Below are positions 7,993 through 16,958 of a stretch of 64,000 nucleotides of DNA, one piece after another. Each line of letters begins with the position of its first letter. Position 1 is the stretch's first letter. The notes beneath the pieces were generated by a model, which was given only the letters and a program-made list of their open reading frames with translations, searched no databases and was not told where the DNA came from. Origin of the DNA: an uncultured Clostridia bacterium (GTDB lineage: Bacteria; Bacillota; Clostridia; Peptostreptococcales; Anaerovoracaceae); assembly GCA_934281605.1 (NCBI GenBank), contig CAKQXD010000001.1:372001-436000 (forward strand). Reading direction: 5' to 3'. The translations under genes and the position numbers were made by a program.

Positions 7993-8430
7993 TTATTTCC
8001 AGTGTTTCAGCTTCGGCACGACAGCTTCCATATGCGCCCGCACCTGTTCTTCCGTCCACTCCTCAGTTGCCATATGCTTTGCACAAAAATCGATCAGCTG
8101 TTCCTTACTGGTGTATTTGAACTCCCCGTCCGCATAGCACCATTTACAGTACTCTTCATTAAAATCGCCATCCGGCTCTTTGCTGATCGTAGAATCCTCC
8201 AGCGGCATCCCGCAGCACTGGCAGACCAGCTGTCTCGGCATTCCCAGAAGCGTGTTGATCGAAACATCAAACACCCTCGACAACAGCTTCAATGTTTCCG
8301 TATTGGGCACGGTCTCCCCATTTTCCCAGCGCGACACCGCCTGTCGGGTCACCATCACCTTTTCCGCAAGATCGTCCTGCGACATTCCGCGGTTTGTGCG
8401 GAGCTCCAAAATAATATCCTTCGTTTCCAT
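7993..8430 (-). CDS. Xre-family regulator with C-terminal zinc ribbon
   Basis: A 145-residue protein with a Cro/CI-type helix-turn-helix (residues 5-60: MSQDDLAEKVMVTRQAVSRWE) joined to a putative zinc-ribbon domain (residues 68-140) with CQCCGMPL and YCKWCYADG as the two cysteine pairs and HMATEEWTEEQVRAHM near the end. Proteins of this fusion are common in Clostridia; the zinc-ribbon half (PF12674-like) also occurs alone. It probably represses a neighbouring promoter, perhaps that of the membrane ferredoxin gene at 9332. Ribosome site GGAGGAATGAACG before ATG. Confidence 0.85.
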   Translation of the reverse strand: METKDIILELRTNRGMSQDDLAEKVMVTRQAVSRWENGETVPNTETLKLLSRVFDVSINTLLGMPRQLVCQCCGMPLEDSTISKEPDGDFNEEYCKWCYADGEFKYTSKEQLIDFCAKHMATEEWTEEQVRAHMEAVVPKLKHWK

Positions 8431-8504
8431 CGTTCATTCCTCCATAAGGACATGGTACATCAGCTTTTCTTCTCCCGCAAGCAACTTGCAGTTGCGTTAT
8501 TTCT

Positions 8505-9332
8505 CTACAGCGCATCCCGCGGGCAGACTCGCTTGCATTCCAGGCACAAAATGCATTCCGTGCCATTTTTTCGGCTCCGGGATGGATCCAGCATATCCAC
8601 TTCCATAGGGCAGACCTTTCGGCATTTGCCACAGGAGATGCACTTGCTTTCATCGCATTTCACGCGGATCAGCGCGAAATAACTCATCGGCTTCAAAAAC
8701 ACCGTGATCGGACAGAGATACTTGCAAAACGCCCGATTGTCTTTATAGACAAAGGCCAGCAGGATCCCCAGCACATAGTACAGAAGATTTCCTATAATGA
8801 ATGACCAGAACATGATTTTTTCGATATTTCCCACATGAGCCAGAAACAGCGCTGCCACAAAAAACAGCGAGACTGCGAACATCACGTACCGCATCCAGCC
8901 GATATTCCGGCGAGTCTGAACAGCCTCCCCCGGAACTTTAAATGGCAGAAAATCCAGCACCATCGCCGTCCAGCAGGCATAGCCGCACCAGCCCCGGCCG
9001 AACAGCAGCGGCCCGAAAATCTTGGCCACGGCATAATGGATGGTCGCCGCTTCAAACACCCCGGTAAACAGATAATACCAGAACCCCTCGATCTGCATGT
9101 TTTCCCCGCAGATCAGTCCTAGATACACCAGCATGTACAGCCCCACCAGCAGCTGTACGATCCTCCGGGCATGCCGGTATTCCTTCACGAAAAGAAAGAC
9201 GCCCAGCGAAATGGACACGCCGATATAACTGAAATTAAACAGATAAAACAAATTGTCCCGTGTCAGCCACAAAGCCACAGCAACTGCTTCAAACGCCACC
9301 AGCAGCACCAGCGGAAAAAAGTATTTTTTCAT
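8505..9332 (-). CDS. membrane-bound 4Fe-4S ferredoxin, NapH/RdxA-like
   Basis: A 275-residue protein with about six membrane helices (first at residues 5-24), two membrane-proximal cysteine motifs (GRGWCGYACWTA and CKYLCPI) that mark NapH/NosR/RdxA-like quinol-to-ferredoxin electron carriers, and a C-terminal two-cluster ferredoxin domain (CISCGKCRKVCP and CILCLECKRVCP). Such proteins pass electrons across or along the membrane to a periplasmic or cytoplasmic partner. No oxidoreductase partner is adjacent, so the role is open. It precedes the zinc-ribbon Xre regulator by 75 bases and could be its target. Confidence 0.88.
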   Translation of the reverse strand: MKKYFFPLVLLVAFEAVAVALWLTRDNLFYLFNFSYIGVSISLGVFLFVKEYRHARRIVQLLVGLYMLVYLGLICGENMQIEGFWYYLFTGVFEAATIHYAVAKIFGPLLFGRGWCGYACWTAMVLDFLPFKVPGEAVQTRRNIGWMRYVMFAVSLFFVAALFLAHVGNIEKIMFWSFIIGNLLYYVLGILLAFVYKDNRAFCKYLCPITVFLKPMSYFALIRVKCDESKCISCGKCRKVCPMEVDMLDPSRSRKNGTECILCLECKRVCPRDAL

Positions 9333-9373
9333 TTCAATGATTCCTTCCTATCCTGCAAAGAGTTCTCTGCCCC

Positions 9374-11851
9374 CTACAAATATCTCCCCGTCACGCTCTT
9401 CTTATCGCAGCGAATCTCCTCCGGCGTTCCGGTTGCGATGATGCGGCCGCCGCTTTCTCCGCCGCCCGGGCCCATATCTATAACATAGTCTGCATTGCGG
9501 ATCACATCCAGATCGTGTTCGATGACGATCAGCGTCGCGCCGTGATCCAGCAGGATCTGGAACACACCCAGCAATACCTGTACATCCAGCGGATGGAGTC
9601 CAATGGACGGCTCGTCAAAGACAAACACGGAGTCGCTCTGGGCTTTGCCGATCTCGTTGGCCAGCTTCAGCCTCTGGGCCTCCCCGCCGGAAAGACTCGG
9701 CGTTTCTTCTCCCAGAGTCAGATACCCCAGCCCCAGGGTCTTGAGAACCTCCAGCTTCCGGCAGACGCTTTTCATATCTTTGCAAAATTCGATAGCCGTA
9801 TCCACATTCATGGCCATCAGCTCCGGCAGGGATGCACTATCTCCCGCCTTATTGGTCAGCTTCACTTCATATGCCTCATCGCTGTAGCGGGAGCCTTTGC
9901 AGTCGGGGCACGGGATGTTGACGTCCGGCAGGAACTGCACGTCCAGGTTCACTACGCCGGTCCCGTTGCATTCCGGGCAGCGCAGCGAGCCGGTGTTATA
10001 GGAAAATGCTCCGGCTTTCAGCTTCCGTTCCCTTGCAGCTGCAGTCTTACTGTAAAGTTTCCGCAGTTCATCGTGCACTCCGGCATAGGTGGCCACCGTA
10101 GAACGGACGTTGATACCGATCGGCGTCGCATCAATCAACTTGACATGAGCGATCCCGTCTGCGAGAAGCTCCTTCACATGCTCCGGCAAAGTCTTCTTTC
10201 CAAGCTGTGCCTGCAGCCCTGGTACCAGACTTTCCAGAACCATGGTGGTTTTCCCGGAACCGGATACACCGCAGACCGCCGTCAGACGGCCCTTGGGGAT
10301 GTCGATCGTAAGAGGCTTGACCGTATGGATAGCTCCCGTCGCAAGATGTATCGTTCCTTCTTCGAACATGCTGGCAGGATCCATCACATCTCGGATCCTG
10401 CTTTCCGCTTCACCTGACAGAAACGGACCGATCTGAGATGCCGGATCCCTCACAATAGAATCCGTAGTTCCCTGTGCGATCACATAACCTCCCGCTGCAC
10501 CTGCCTGCGGTCCCATCTCCACGATCCAGTCGGATTCCTTCAAAATCTGGGTGTCATGATCCACTAAAATAATGGAGTTTCCATCAGCCACCAGATCGTT
10601 CATAACGCCGGTCAACCCTTTGATATTGGATGGATGCAGACCGATAGACGGCTCGTCCATCACATAGAGAACTCCAGTCGTTCGGTTGCGTACAGCACGA
10701 GCAAGCTGCATCCGCTGACGTTCTCCTGTAGAGAGAGTCGCTGCCGACCGATCCAGGGAAAGGTATCCCAATCCCAGCTCCATCAGCCGTTTCGCTGTAT
10801 TGGTAAAAGAGTCGCAGATGCTTTCCGCCATCGGTCGCATTTCTTCCTGCAAAGACCCCGGCACGCCCTGTACCCAGTCCACGAGATCCGAGAGAGCCAT
10901 GGTGCACGCTTCATCCAGGGTGATCCCCCGCAGCTTCGGATACCGGGCTTTCTGGGAAAGACGCGTCCCATAACACGCAGGACAAACGTCTTCCTTGAGG
11001 AATTTTCCCACCCGCTTCATGCCCTTTTCATCCTTGACCTTTGCCAGTGCGTTCTCCACCGTGTACACCGCATTATAATACGTGAAATCCAGCTCGCCGG
11101 CCTGATTGGACTTCTTCGCCTGATACAGGATATGCTTCTTTTCTGCAGGACCGTGGTAGACGATTTCTTTTTCCTTGTCCGTCAGGTCGCGAAACGGAAC
11201 GTCTGTTCGAACGCCCATTTCCCGGCAGACGTCGGTCATAAGGGACCACATAAGGCTGTTCCATGGAGCCACCGCCCCCTCGTCAATGGTCAGGGAATCG
11301 TCTGGCACCAGCATATCCATATCCACAGTCCGAACCATTCCCGTTCCACTGCATTCGGGGCATGCTCCCTGAGAATTGAAGGCCAGTTCCTCCGCCGACG
11401 GAGCGTAAAAAGATACGCCGCACTCCGGACAGACCAGCGCTTTTCCCGCCGCCACCGCCAGAGAAGGCTTTGCATAATGACCGTTGGGACACCGATGACT
11501 GGCCAGACGAGAGTACATGAGCCGCAGACTGTTGAGCAGCTCCGTGCCCGTGCCAAACGTGCTCCGGATCCCCGGGACTCCCGGTCTCTGCCTCAACGCC
11601 AGCGCCGCCGGAACGTACAGGACTTCATCCACCGCCGCTTCCGAAGCCTGGGTCATCTGCCGTCTTGTGTAGGTGGACAGGGCCTCCAGGTACCGCCGCG
11701 ACCCTTCCGCATATAAAATACCCAGCGCCAGGGAGGATTTCCCTGAGCCGGAAACACCTGCGATCCCCACGATCTTATGAAGGGGGATGTCCACGTCAAT
11801 ATTCTTTAGATTGTGCACTTTCGCTCCGCGTACTAATATGTTGTCGATCAT
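9374..11851 (-). CDS. UvrA2-like excision nuclease/drug-resistance ATPase
   Basis: An 825-residue double ABC ATPase. Both nucleotide sites are seen: Walker A GVSGSGKSSLA near residue 35 and GVSGSGKTTMV near residue 530, signature motifs LSTGERQRMQLA and LSGGEAQRLKLA, and Walker B VMDEPSIGLHP and VFDEPSIGLHP. Zinc-finger cysteines appear as CPECGVSFY, CPECSGTG and CPECNGTG...CPDCKGSR. True UvrA is about 940 residues; the missing part corresponds to the UvrB-binding region, which is absent in UvrA2/DrrC proteins linked to resistance against DNA-intercalating compounds. It may therefore act in drug tolerance rather than nucleotide excision repair. Confidence 0.9.
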   Translation of the reverse strand: MIDNILVRGAKVHNLKNIDVDIPLHKIVGIAGVSGSGKSSLALGILYAEGSRRYLEALSTYTRRQMTQASEAAVDEVLYVPAALALRQRPGVPGIRSTFGTGTELLNSLRLMYSRLASHRCPNGHYAKPSLAVAAGKALVCPECGVSFYAPSAEELAFNSQGACPECSGTGMVRTVDMDMLVPDDSLTIDEGAVAPWNSLMWSLMTDVCREMGVRTDVPFRDLTDKEKEIVYHGPAEKKHILYQAKKSNQAGELDFTYYNAVYTVENALAKVKDEKGMKRVGKFLKEDVCPACYGTRLSQKARYPKLRGITLDEACTMALSDLVDWVQGVPGSLQEEMRPMAESICDSFTNTAKRLMELGLGYLSLDRSAATLSTGERQRMQLARAVRNRTTGVLYVMDEPSIGLHPSNIKGLTGVMNDLVADGNSIILVDHDTQILKESDWIVEMGPQAGAAGGYVIAQGTTDSIVRDPASQIGPFLSGEAESRIRDVMDPASMFEEGTIHLATGAIHTVKPLTIDIPKGRLTAVCGVSGSGKTTMVLESLVPGLQAQLGKKTLPEHVKELLADGIAHVKLIDATPIGINVRSTVATYAGVHDELRKLYSKTAAARERKLKAGAFSYNTGSLRCPECNGTGVVNLDVQFLPDVNIPCPDCKGSRYSDEAYEVKLTNKAGDSASLPELMAMNVDTAIEFCKDMKSVCRKLEVLKTLGLGYLTLGEETPSLSGGEAQRLKLANEIGKAQSDSVFVFDEPSIGLHPLDVQVLLGVFQILLDHGATLIVIEHDLDVIRNADYVIDMGPGGGESGGRIIATGTPEEIRCDKKSVTGRYL

Positions 11852-12026
11852 AGTCTCACTCCCGTATCAGATTCTTGTCTATGAGCATAGTATACCATAT
11901 TTCTCTGTACCACGCTCGTTCCGTTCCCCTTACAGCCATGTAAAAACCGCCAGAACAAACAGTTCCCTGCCTGCCCCGGCGGCGTGCTCCCAATACGCTC
12001 TCTATTTTTTACTCCTGATCAGATTC

Positions 12027-12611
12027 CTATTCTGCGTGATACTGCCAGATGAACTTCACGAACGTCGGATCGCCGTGATCCACGATCTCGCTGTGACCCA
12101 GATCCTTGGCAGAGATCTTGGTCATTTCGTCTTCCGTCAGCTCAAAATCCCAGATGTCGATGTTCTGCTCCATTCGGTCCACGTGAACAGACTTCGGAAT
12201 GATGGAAACGTCGCGCTGCACGTTCCATCTCAGAACCACCTGCGCCGCAGATTTGCCGTATTTTTCACCGATTGCCACCAGCTCCGGATCCGTAAAGATG
12301 CCGTGATTTCCTTCTGCCAGAGACGCCTTCACCGCCTCATAAGCCTCTCCTTCCGATCCCATATCACTGACCCACACCTTGGTCGTGATGAACAGATCCT
12401 CTCTCGTCGTCAGACCGTCCGCGATGGCACGCGCCACGGCTTTGCCGACCGCCTCTTCATTGTAATACGCTCTCGCCGTATCGATCAGACGATAGCCCGC
12501 CTTGATGGCGTCATACACCACCTGCTCGCACTGCTCCTGATCCGGAATCTGAAACACACCGAACCCTTCCTGCGGCATTTTCGCTCCTGTGTTTAATGTA
12601 AGATATTCCAT
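12027..12611 (-). pseudogene. aldo/keto reductase with in-frame internal deletion
   Basis: The 194-residue frame matches NADPH-dependent aldo/keto reductases of about 280 residues at both ends but lacks the middle. Residues 1-105 carry the catalytic Asp (RLIDTA), Tyr (ARAYYNEE) and Lys (FITTKVW). The sequence then jumps from EAVKASLA to EGNHGIFTDPEL, so about 85-90 residues are gone, including the catalytic His (usually in a DLYLIHQP-like motif) and half of the barrel. The C-terminal NADPH site (SIIPKSVHVDRMEQNIDIWDF) is intact. No frameshift is visible, so a protein could be made, but a working barrel is unlikely. Confidence 0.8.
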
Positions 12612-12868
12612 GTTATTCCCTCCTTATCCCTTTTATGCTATAATTAAATTTGATAGAAAGTTAAAATTCTATATCATTGTTCAATGGTATTTTATCGCAT
12701 TTTACTGGGTAAGTACAATACCAGCCTTTTATACTGCTATAAATATTATTTATACTATAGGAGAGCGTCTTGCAGATGCTGACGCCGTGGGCGCCGTCCT
12801 TTGCAGAATACTAGGAAAACTCGCAGTCGTAGAATTCCTTGGAAGCGGTGATCACCTCAGGCTCCCGC

Positions 12869-13048
12869 AGCTGCGGCGTCATCGGCAAAGTCGTAAACGT
12901 GACGGCTGACGAAAGCGTACTGGTAAACGGCCATCTGGATATGTCCCTGGTCAATGCCATCGCCTTCGATACTTACACTCACGGCTACTATAAAGTGACC
13001 GATTGCGTCGGCGAAGCCTTCCAGGAAGGACTGAAATTAAAGAAATAG
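12869..13048 (+). pseudogene. C-terminal fragment of a second flavin reductase gene
   Basis: The last 59 codons (CGVIGKVVNVTADESVLVNG onward to LKLKK) repeat the end of the flavin reductase at 7383-7949, with roughly nine in ten bases identical in the part I aligned by eye. The N-terminal two thirds are missing; the sequence before 12869 (12750-12868) does not encode the FMN-binding start, although a frame is open back to 12839. It is a decayed tandem-type paralogue about 5 kb from its relative. Confidence 0.85.
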
Positions 13049-13056
13049 AACGAAGA

Positions 13057-13087
13057 TTCCGGGGGGCTCTACAGTGTATCCCCCGGT
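13057..13087. terminator. bidirectional terminator
   Basis: CCGGGGGGCTC pairing imperfectly with a CCCCCGG block, followed by TTCTATTTTTT on the plus strand. It separates the flavin reductase fragment from the convergent lipoprotein gene. Confidence 0.7.
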
Positions 13088-13088
13088 T

Positions 13089-13625
13089 CTATTTTTTCAC
13101 CTTGATCCCTTCCAGGATCGCCAGCACATCCGCATCTTCCAGGCTTATTTTCTCATCACCGTTTTCTAGTGTGACAGCCACCTGGATCTGCTCATCACCA
13201 TCTTCTGTAAACAGCACTGCGATCGGATATCCTACGCTCGTTGCAGTGTATCCTCTCCAGGTATGATCGCTTGTCTTGATATCCTCGATATCTTTTCCAT
13301 CCTTGTACAGTTCCTTAGACGGCATGCTTAGAGTTCTATCCTTTCCAGAATACGTAATATGCACCATCGGCTTGTTGAACAAATCAAGCTCGCTTTCCGC
13401 TCCTTTGCCGATACTTACCGTATTAGGATCATACCCTTCCTCATAATCACCGAAAACATCTGCACCGTGAAAGGCTTTCCAGCCCTCCGGAACGAAAACT
13501 TCTATGTTTCCACCGTCAAAAGTTTCTCCCTTGACAGATTTGGCAGAATTGCCGCATCCGGCAAACACAAATATCATTACAATCGTCGTGACCATAATGG
13601 TCAACATCCTGAATTTACTTCTCAT
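13089..13625 (-). CDS. lipoprotein, unknown function
   Basis: A 178-residue secreted lipoprotein: basic N-terminus, hydrophobic helix and lipobox VFAGC, with the lipidated Cys near residue 24. The mature part has a small beta-rich domain (FVPEGWKAFHGADVF, MVHITYSGKD, YTATSVGYPIAVLF) that resembles fold-level features of lipoproteins in Clostridia but no family I can name. It is the last gene of a run of lipoprotein and envelope genes on the same strand and is preceded by the terminator after the 13702 gene, so it may have its own promoter. Ribosome site AAAGGAGGGACAT. Confidence 0.8.
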   Translation of the reverse strand: MRSKFRMLTIMVTTIVMIFVFAGCGNSAKSVKGETFDGGNIEVFVPEGWKAFHGADVFGDYEEGYDPNTVSIGKGAESELDLFNKPMVHITYSGKDRTLSMPSKELYKDGKDIEDIKTSDHTWRGYTATSVGYPIAVLFTEDGDEQIQVAVTLENGDEKISLEDADVLAILEGIKVKK

Positions 13626-13645
13626 ATGTCCCTCCTTTTCCTTTT

Positions 13646-13692
13646 AAAAAAGCGAAAAAGCGGAGCCATATCATTTTATACAGCTCCGCTTC
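13646..13692 (-). terminator. terminator of the envelope cluster
   Basis: Minus strand: AAGCGGAGC, a 16-base loop, GCTCCGCTT, then TTTCGCTTTTTT. It lies directly after the lipoprotein gene that ends at 13702. Confidence 0.85.
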
Positions 13693-13701
13693 CTATTCTC
13701 A

Positions 13702-14073
13702 TTAGTCGCCCATCAGCTGACCCGTCGGGCTCAGGCTGGTCGCAGTCATGTTACCGTCTCCTTCTTTGTCTTTAAACAGCACATGAACACGGGAATCATC
13801 ATCCGGTCCCGGGAAGTCGACTACCAGGTATCCATCGCCCCAGTCCTTGGTAGATTCTTCATCTTCCACATATTTTACGCCCAGGAACTGTTCCATTTCT
13901 TCTGGAGACATCTCGTACCACTTGCTGTCACTCAGCTTATCATACTGCTCCTTGGTAACCGTTGCATTCGGATCGATGCCGTCGTCCTTTTCCTTGTCGC
14001 CGCCGCCTCCGCAGGCTGCCAGTGCGAAGCACAGAACCATTGCCATAACGATCATCAGTAATTTCTTTTTCAT
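13702..14073 (-). CDS. small lipoprotein, unknown function
   Basis: A 123-residue lipoprotein with signal peptide and lipobox ALAAC followed by a Gly/acidic linker. The mature region is acidic and contains EQYDKLSDSKWYEMSPEEMEQFLG, which looks helical, followed by DWGDGYLVVDFPG and VHVLFKDKEGDG, which look like two beta strands and a turn. It resembles the other lipoproteins of this cluster only in the leader. Terminal gene before a strong terminator at 13646-13692. No family recognised. Confidence 0.8.
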   Translation of the reverse strand: MKKKLLMIVMAMVLCFALAACGGGGDKEKDDGIDPNATVTKEQYDKLSDSKWYEMSPEEMEQFLGVKYVEDEESTKDWGDGYLVVDFPGPDDDSRVHVLFKDKEGDGNMTATSLSPTGQLMGD

Positions 14074-14092
14074 TTCATCACCTCTTGTACTC

Positions 14093-14707
14093 TTATTTCT
14101 TTAACGATTGATATACATCCCAGTTGAAACCGATCTGGTCCAGCTGATATGTCACTAACTCTTCATCTCCCGGATAAAAATGAGACTCGATCCAGACAAT
14201 ACATCTTTCCGAAGATTCTGCACCGTGCGGCTGTTTTGTCAGGATATCATTCCATGACCAGGACCAGCTTCCCATATCATCATTACCCAGCTGATATGAG
14301 ATCCTGCAGCCTTCCGCACCGTATTTTTTAAGCGTTTCTTCGGTAAGCATCCTGGCTGGCACATAAGATTTTGCCGCATTTTTCATCTGCTCTTCAGATA
14401 CTGAAAGATCGGACTCCCACCTTACCGTAATGACGATCCGGATCTCCTGGCCAGGCGTTAAACTGTCGCCGCAAATCGCCAGACACGTTGTCCTGTCTTC
14501 CTGGTACTCCATTCCTTTGTAGAATGATTTATCTGCAAAATCTCCATGGATCATTCCCGTCTTATCCGTAAAATCCCACTGCTTCCTGGCGGCCATCTCA
14601 GTTTCCTTAGTGGATTTCTCCGCTTCCTTCTTTTCACTGCTGCCGCATGCCATAAGTCCCAGGCACAAAATCAAAGCGGCCAGCAAAGCAAGAAATCTCT
14701 TGTTCAT
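14093..14707 (-). CDS. lipoprotein, unknown function
   Basis: A 204-residue lipoprotein with lipobox GLMAC at about residue 21 and a Glu/Lys-rich linker. The mature domain includes two cysteines (TTCLAICGDS) that might form a disulfide, IRIVITVRWESD, and a Trp-rich segment GSWSWSWNDI. No family is recognised. It sits between the small lipoprotein and the G/A-rich helical protein and is probably co-transcribed with them. Ribosome site GGGGATGGTGATCAT. Confidence 0.78.
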   Translation of the reverse strand: MNKRFLALLAALILCLGLMACGSSEKKEAEKSTKETEMAARKQWDFTDKTGMIHGDFADKSFYKGMEYQEDRTTCLAICGDSLTPGQEIRIVITVRWESDLSVSEEQMKNAAKSYVPARMLTEETLKKYGAEGCRISYQLGNDDMGSWSWSWNDILTKQPHGAESSERCIVWIESHFYPGDEELVTYQLDQIGFNWDVYQSLKK

Positions 14708-14749
14708 ATGATCACCATCCCCTTCGCATCAGAACTATGACAAAGACTT

Positions 14750-16138
14750 TTATTTTCGGAAAAGCCCTCGCAAAAGACCGCGCCCCACTTCTTTTGCAGC
14801 CGTAGCCGCTGCGCCTTTTGCAGCACTCTTTCCAAGTGTCTTTTTCATATCCGGACTCATATTTCTAAGACCACCCGTAAAACCTCCGGCAGCCCCTGCA
14901 GCCGCTCCACCTGCTCCTTGAGAAAGCTTTTGATTCAGCTGCTTCATGTTCTGCAAAAGCTTTTCTGACGAAAAGCCATTCTTTGCAGCCTTTCGCTGCT
15001 CGCGAAGCTCGGCATCGGTCCTGTTTCTGCGAAAATATGGGATATCCTTGTTGAGCTCCGCAGCAATAGCCAGATACTCATCATCCAGTCCCGGATCATC
15101 GTGGATCGTATCGACCGGTTCGTAATACGGCACCTTCTGCGGTGAGAGCAGGATATCCTCCAGGCTCCGGTCCGGCAGGATCTCTTCAAATAAAACGTAC
15201 CTGGACGCCTTGATATTATCCGGATGCATCACCTTTTTGATACGCCACAGTTCATCAAGCCCTTTCGGGTTCAAAAGCATGATACGATAAAATGGCGTAC
15301 TTTCCATTTTATCGAAGTCGATTCCCATATCACGGCTCATAAACCTGTAACAGGATCGTGTTTTCTCACGAGTCACTACCATGGCCTGTGCATATTCCCC
15401 GATGCGGGGGCCTCCTTCCCGGACCTTTCGCTTCGTATGCTCCCAGGCGTAAATCAACGACATGAACTGCACCATCAGCTCTATTTTTACAAGGTTCTGT
15501 ACCGCCAGATCATCGGCTTTCCCTCGGGCGATCTCACCCATATAAGTGATCTCGTCCAGACTGCTTGCTGAAGCGTAAGTCCCTGCCGACAGCTTTACAA
15601 CGGAAGATGTGATCTCGTAATTCGGATCGGCTGCCTTGAGAAAATCCTCAGCCAGTTCCTTGTAATCTGCGATCACCGTATTCAGGATCAGCTTCTCCCG
15701 CTCTATGATCATCTGTGCTTCGATCAGATCGTCCGTTCGCTTCTCCACTTCAAACAGTTTTTCATAAGCTCTGTTCGTCGCTTCTCTGGCATTAGGTCTT
15801 ATTTCCTCGTACACCAGCCTGTAGCTGTCTAAAAACTCATGAACAGTAGGAAGTCGCTGTTCTTTCTGATAATCGAATACCTGCGGCTGATCCTCCGCTG
15901 AAACGGCACTATAGTCATTGTTTCTGTTGATCGACGCCATGTACAGCCGGTTATATTCATCCTGAAGCCCTGCACGGCTCAGCACCCCTGCCACATCCGG
16001 ATTGCCGCGGTTTTCCTCTGCAACCTGGCAGAATCGTTTTTCGAAATCACGGATGCTTTCCAGCAAAGGTCCCTGGGGATCATTGTCATAGAGCAGTTTC
16101 ACATACCCATCCAGAGTAGCCTGCCAAATCATATCCAT
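14750..16138 (-). CDS. helical cytoplasmic protein with Gly/Ala-rich C-terminus
   Basis: A 462-residue protein without signal peptide. The first 390 residues are predicted mostly helical with many charged residues. Around residues 415-440 there is a glycine/alanine-rich run (GAGGAAAGAAGGF) and the last 30 residues are Ala/Lys-rich with an amphipathic look ending in GRGLLRGLFRK, which could touch the membrane. Its start overlaps the stop of the gene upstream as ATGA, so the two are translationally coupled. I do not recognise a family. Its place beside TPM, zinc-ribbon and SPFH proteins suggests a structural role in the same envelope system. Confidence 0.75.
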   Translation of the reverse strand: MDMIWQATLDGYVKLLYDNDPQGPLLESIRDFEKRFCQVAEENRGNPDVAGVLSRAGLQDEYNRLYMASINRNNDYSAVSAEDQPQVFDYQKEQRLPTVHEFLDSYRLVYEEIRPNAREATNRAYEKLFEVEKRTDDLIEAQMIIEREKLILNTVIADYKELAEDFLKAADPNYEITSSVVKLSAGTYASASSLDEITYMGEIARGKADDLAVQNLVKIELMVQFMSLIYAWEHTKRKVREGGPRIGEYAQAMVVTREKTRSCYRFMSRDMGIDFDKMESTPFYRIMLLNPKGLDELWRIKKVMHPDNIKASRYVLFEEILPDRSLEDILLSPQKVPYYEPVDTIHDDPGLDDEYLAIAAELNKDIPYFRRNRTDAELREQRKAAKNGFSSEKLLQNMKQLNQKLSQGAGGAAAGAAGGFTGGLRNMSPDMKKTLGKSAAKGAAATAAKEVGRGLLRGLFRK

Positions 16139-16947
16139 CAGACCTTCACCTCCTTCATGGCGATAAAATCATATCCCATCGGATCATCAGACGGCACAGC
16201 GATACAGCTGGCTCGGTTCCACTGTTCCTGTGCTCCTGCAGCGATCAGCTGTGCAGCATGCTCCTTGGCCCAGCGCCCGATCCTCTCCTGCTCTTTCTTT
16301 AAATGGTTCAGATCCACTGCGCCTGCGGCCGTTCCCGTTTTCTTGAATTCTTCGACAAAAGCGACAAAACGTGCCATTCCTTCTTCGGTGGTCATGGTCA
16401 GCTGTCTGTATGCTTTCTGCTGTGCCAACTCTTCAAACGAGACGCCCATCTGTTCCAGTTCAGAAAGCGCTGCCTTCATATCCTTGACTGCTTCCAGACG
16501 ATGTTCCCGCTGCGGGCTTCCACAGATGCGGATGTAAGCCCGGAAGATACGTCCGAAGACTTCCTTTCGCTCCATATACCGGACCGATGCCTCCTGCGCC
16601 CTGTTATAATCATCGATCCATTCCTGTGAAAAAGCATATGCCTGCAGCCCCTTTGAAAGAAGCTTTTCACGTCGCTGCAAATGGATCTTCTCCACGTCTT
16701 CGTACCCCAGTTCGCGTGCCGCACGTATCCTGAGGTGGATCCCATCCAGCTCCTTTGCCAGAGCAGCCCCGTCGTAATAGGGTGTGTTTTTAATGGATTC
16801 CGTTGCCTCCTCTGCAGTCTGTATATTCTGATTTTCAAGCCACTGCGCCAGTTCCAGATAGTATTGTTTCTGTGCCGGAGAAACCTCTTCATCCAGCATC
16901 TGTGCACGAAGACGGTTCAAAGCGATTACTTTTTTAACATCTGTCAT
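16138..16947 (-). CDS. helical protein of unknown function
   Basis: A 269-residue soluble, strongly helical, charged protein with heptad-like stretches (SPAQKQYYLELAQWLENQ and EKIHLQRREKLLSKGL). It lacks the PspA/IM30 N-terminus and its length is near that of PspA (about 225), so I considered and rejected PspA identity. It ends in an ATGA overlap with the 462-residue helical protein and starts 12 bases after the TPM protein gene. It probably forms a complex with one of these; that is inference from context only. Confidence 0.72.
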   Translation of the reverse strand: MTDVKKVIALNRLRAQMLDEEVSPAQKQYYLELAQWLENQNIQTAEEATESIKNTPYYDGAALAKELDGIHLRIRAARELGYEDVEKIHLQRREKLLSKGLQAYAFSQEWIDDYNRAQEASVRYMERKEVFGRIFRAYIRICGSPQREHRLEAVKDMKAALSELEQMGVSFEELAQQKAYRQLTMTTEEGMARFVAFVEEFKKTGTAAGAVDLNHLKKEQERIGRWAKEHAAQLIAAGAQEQWNRASCIAVPSDDPMGYDFIAMKEVKV

Positions 16948-16958
16948 ATGAGGTACCT

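Noticed and set aside
16138..16947. PspA/IM30 homologue
   Set aside because: Helical and of similar length, but it lacks the IM30 N-terminal helix and coiled-coil sequence pattern.
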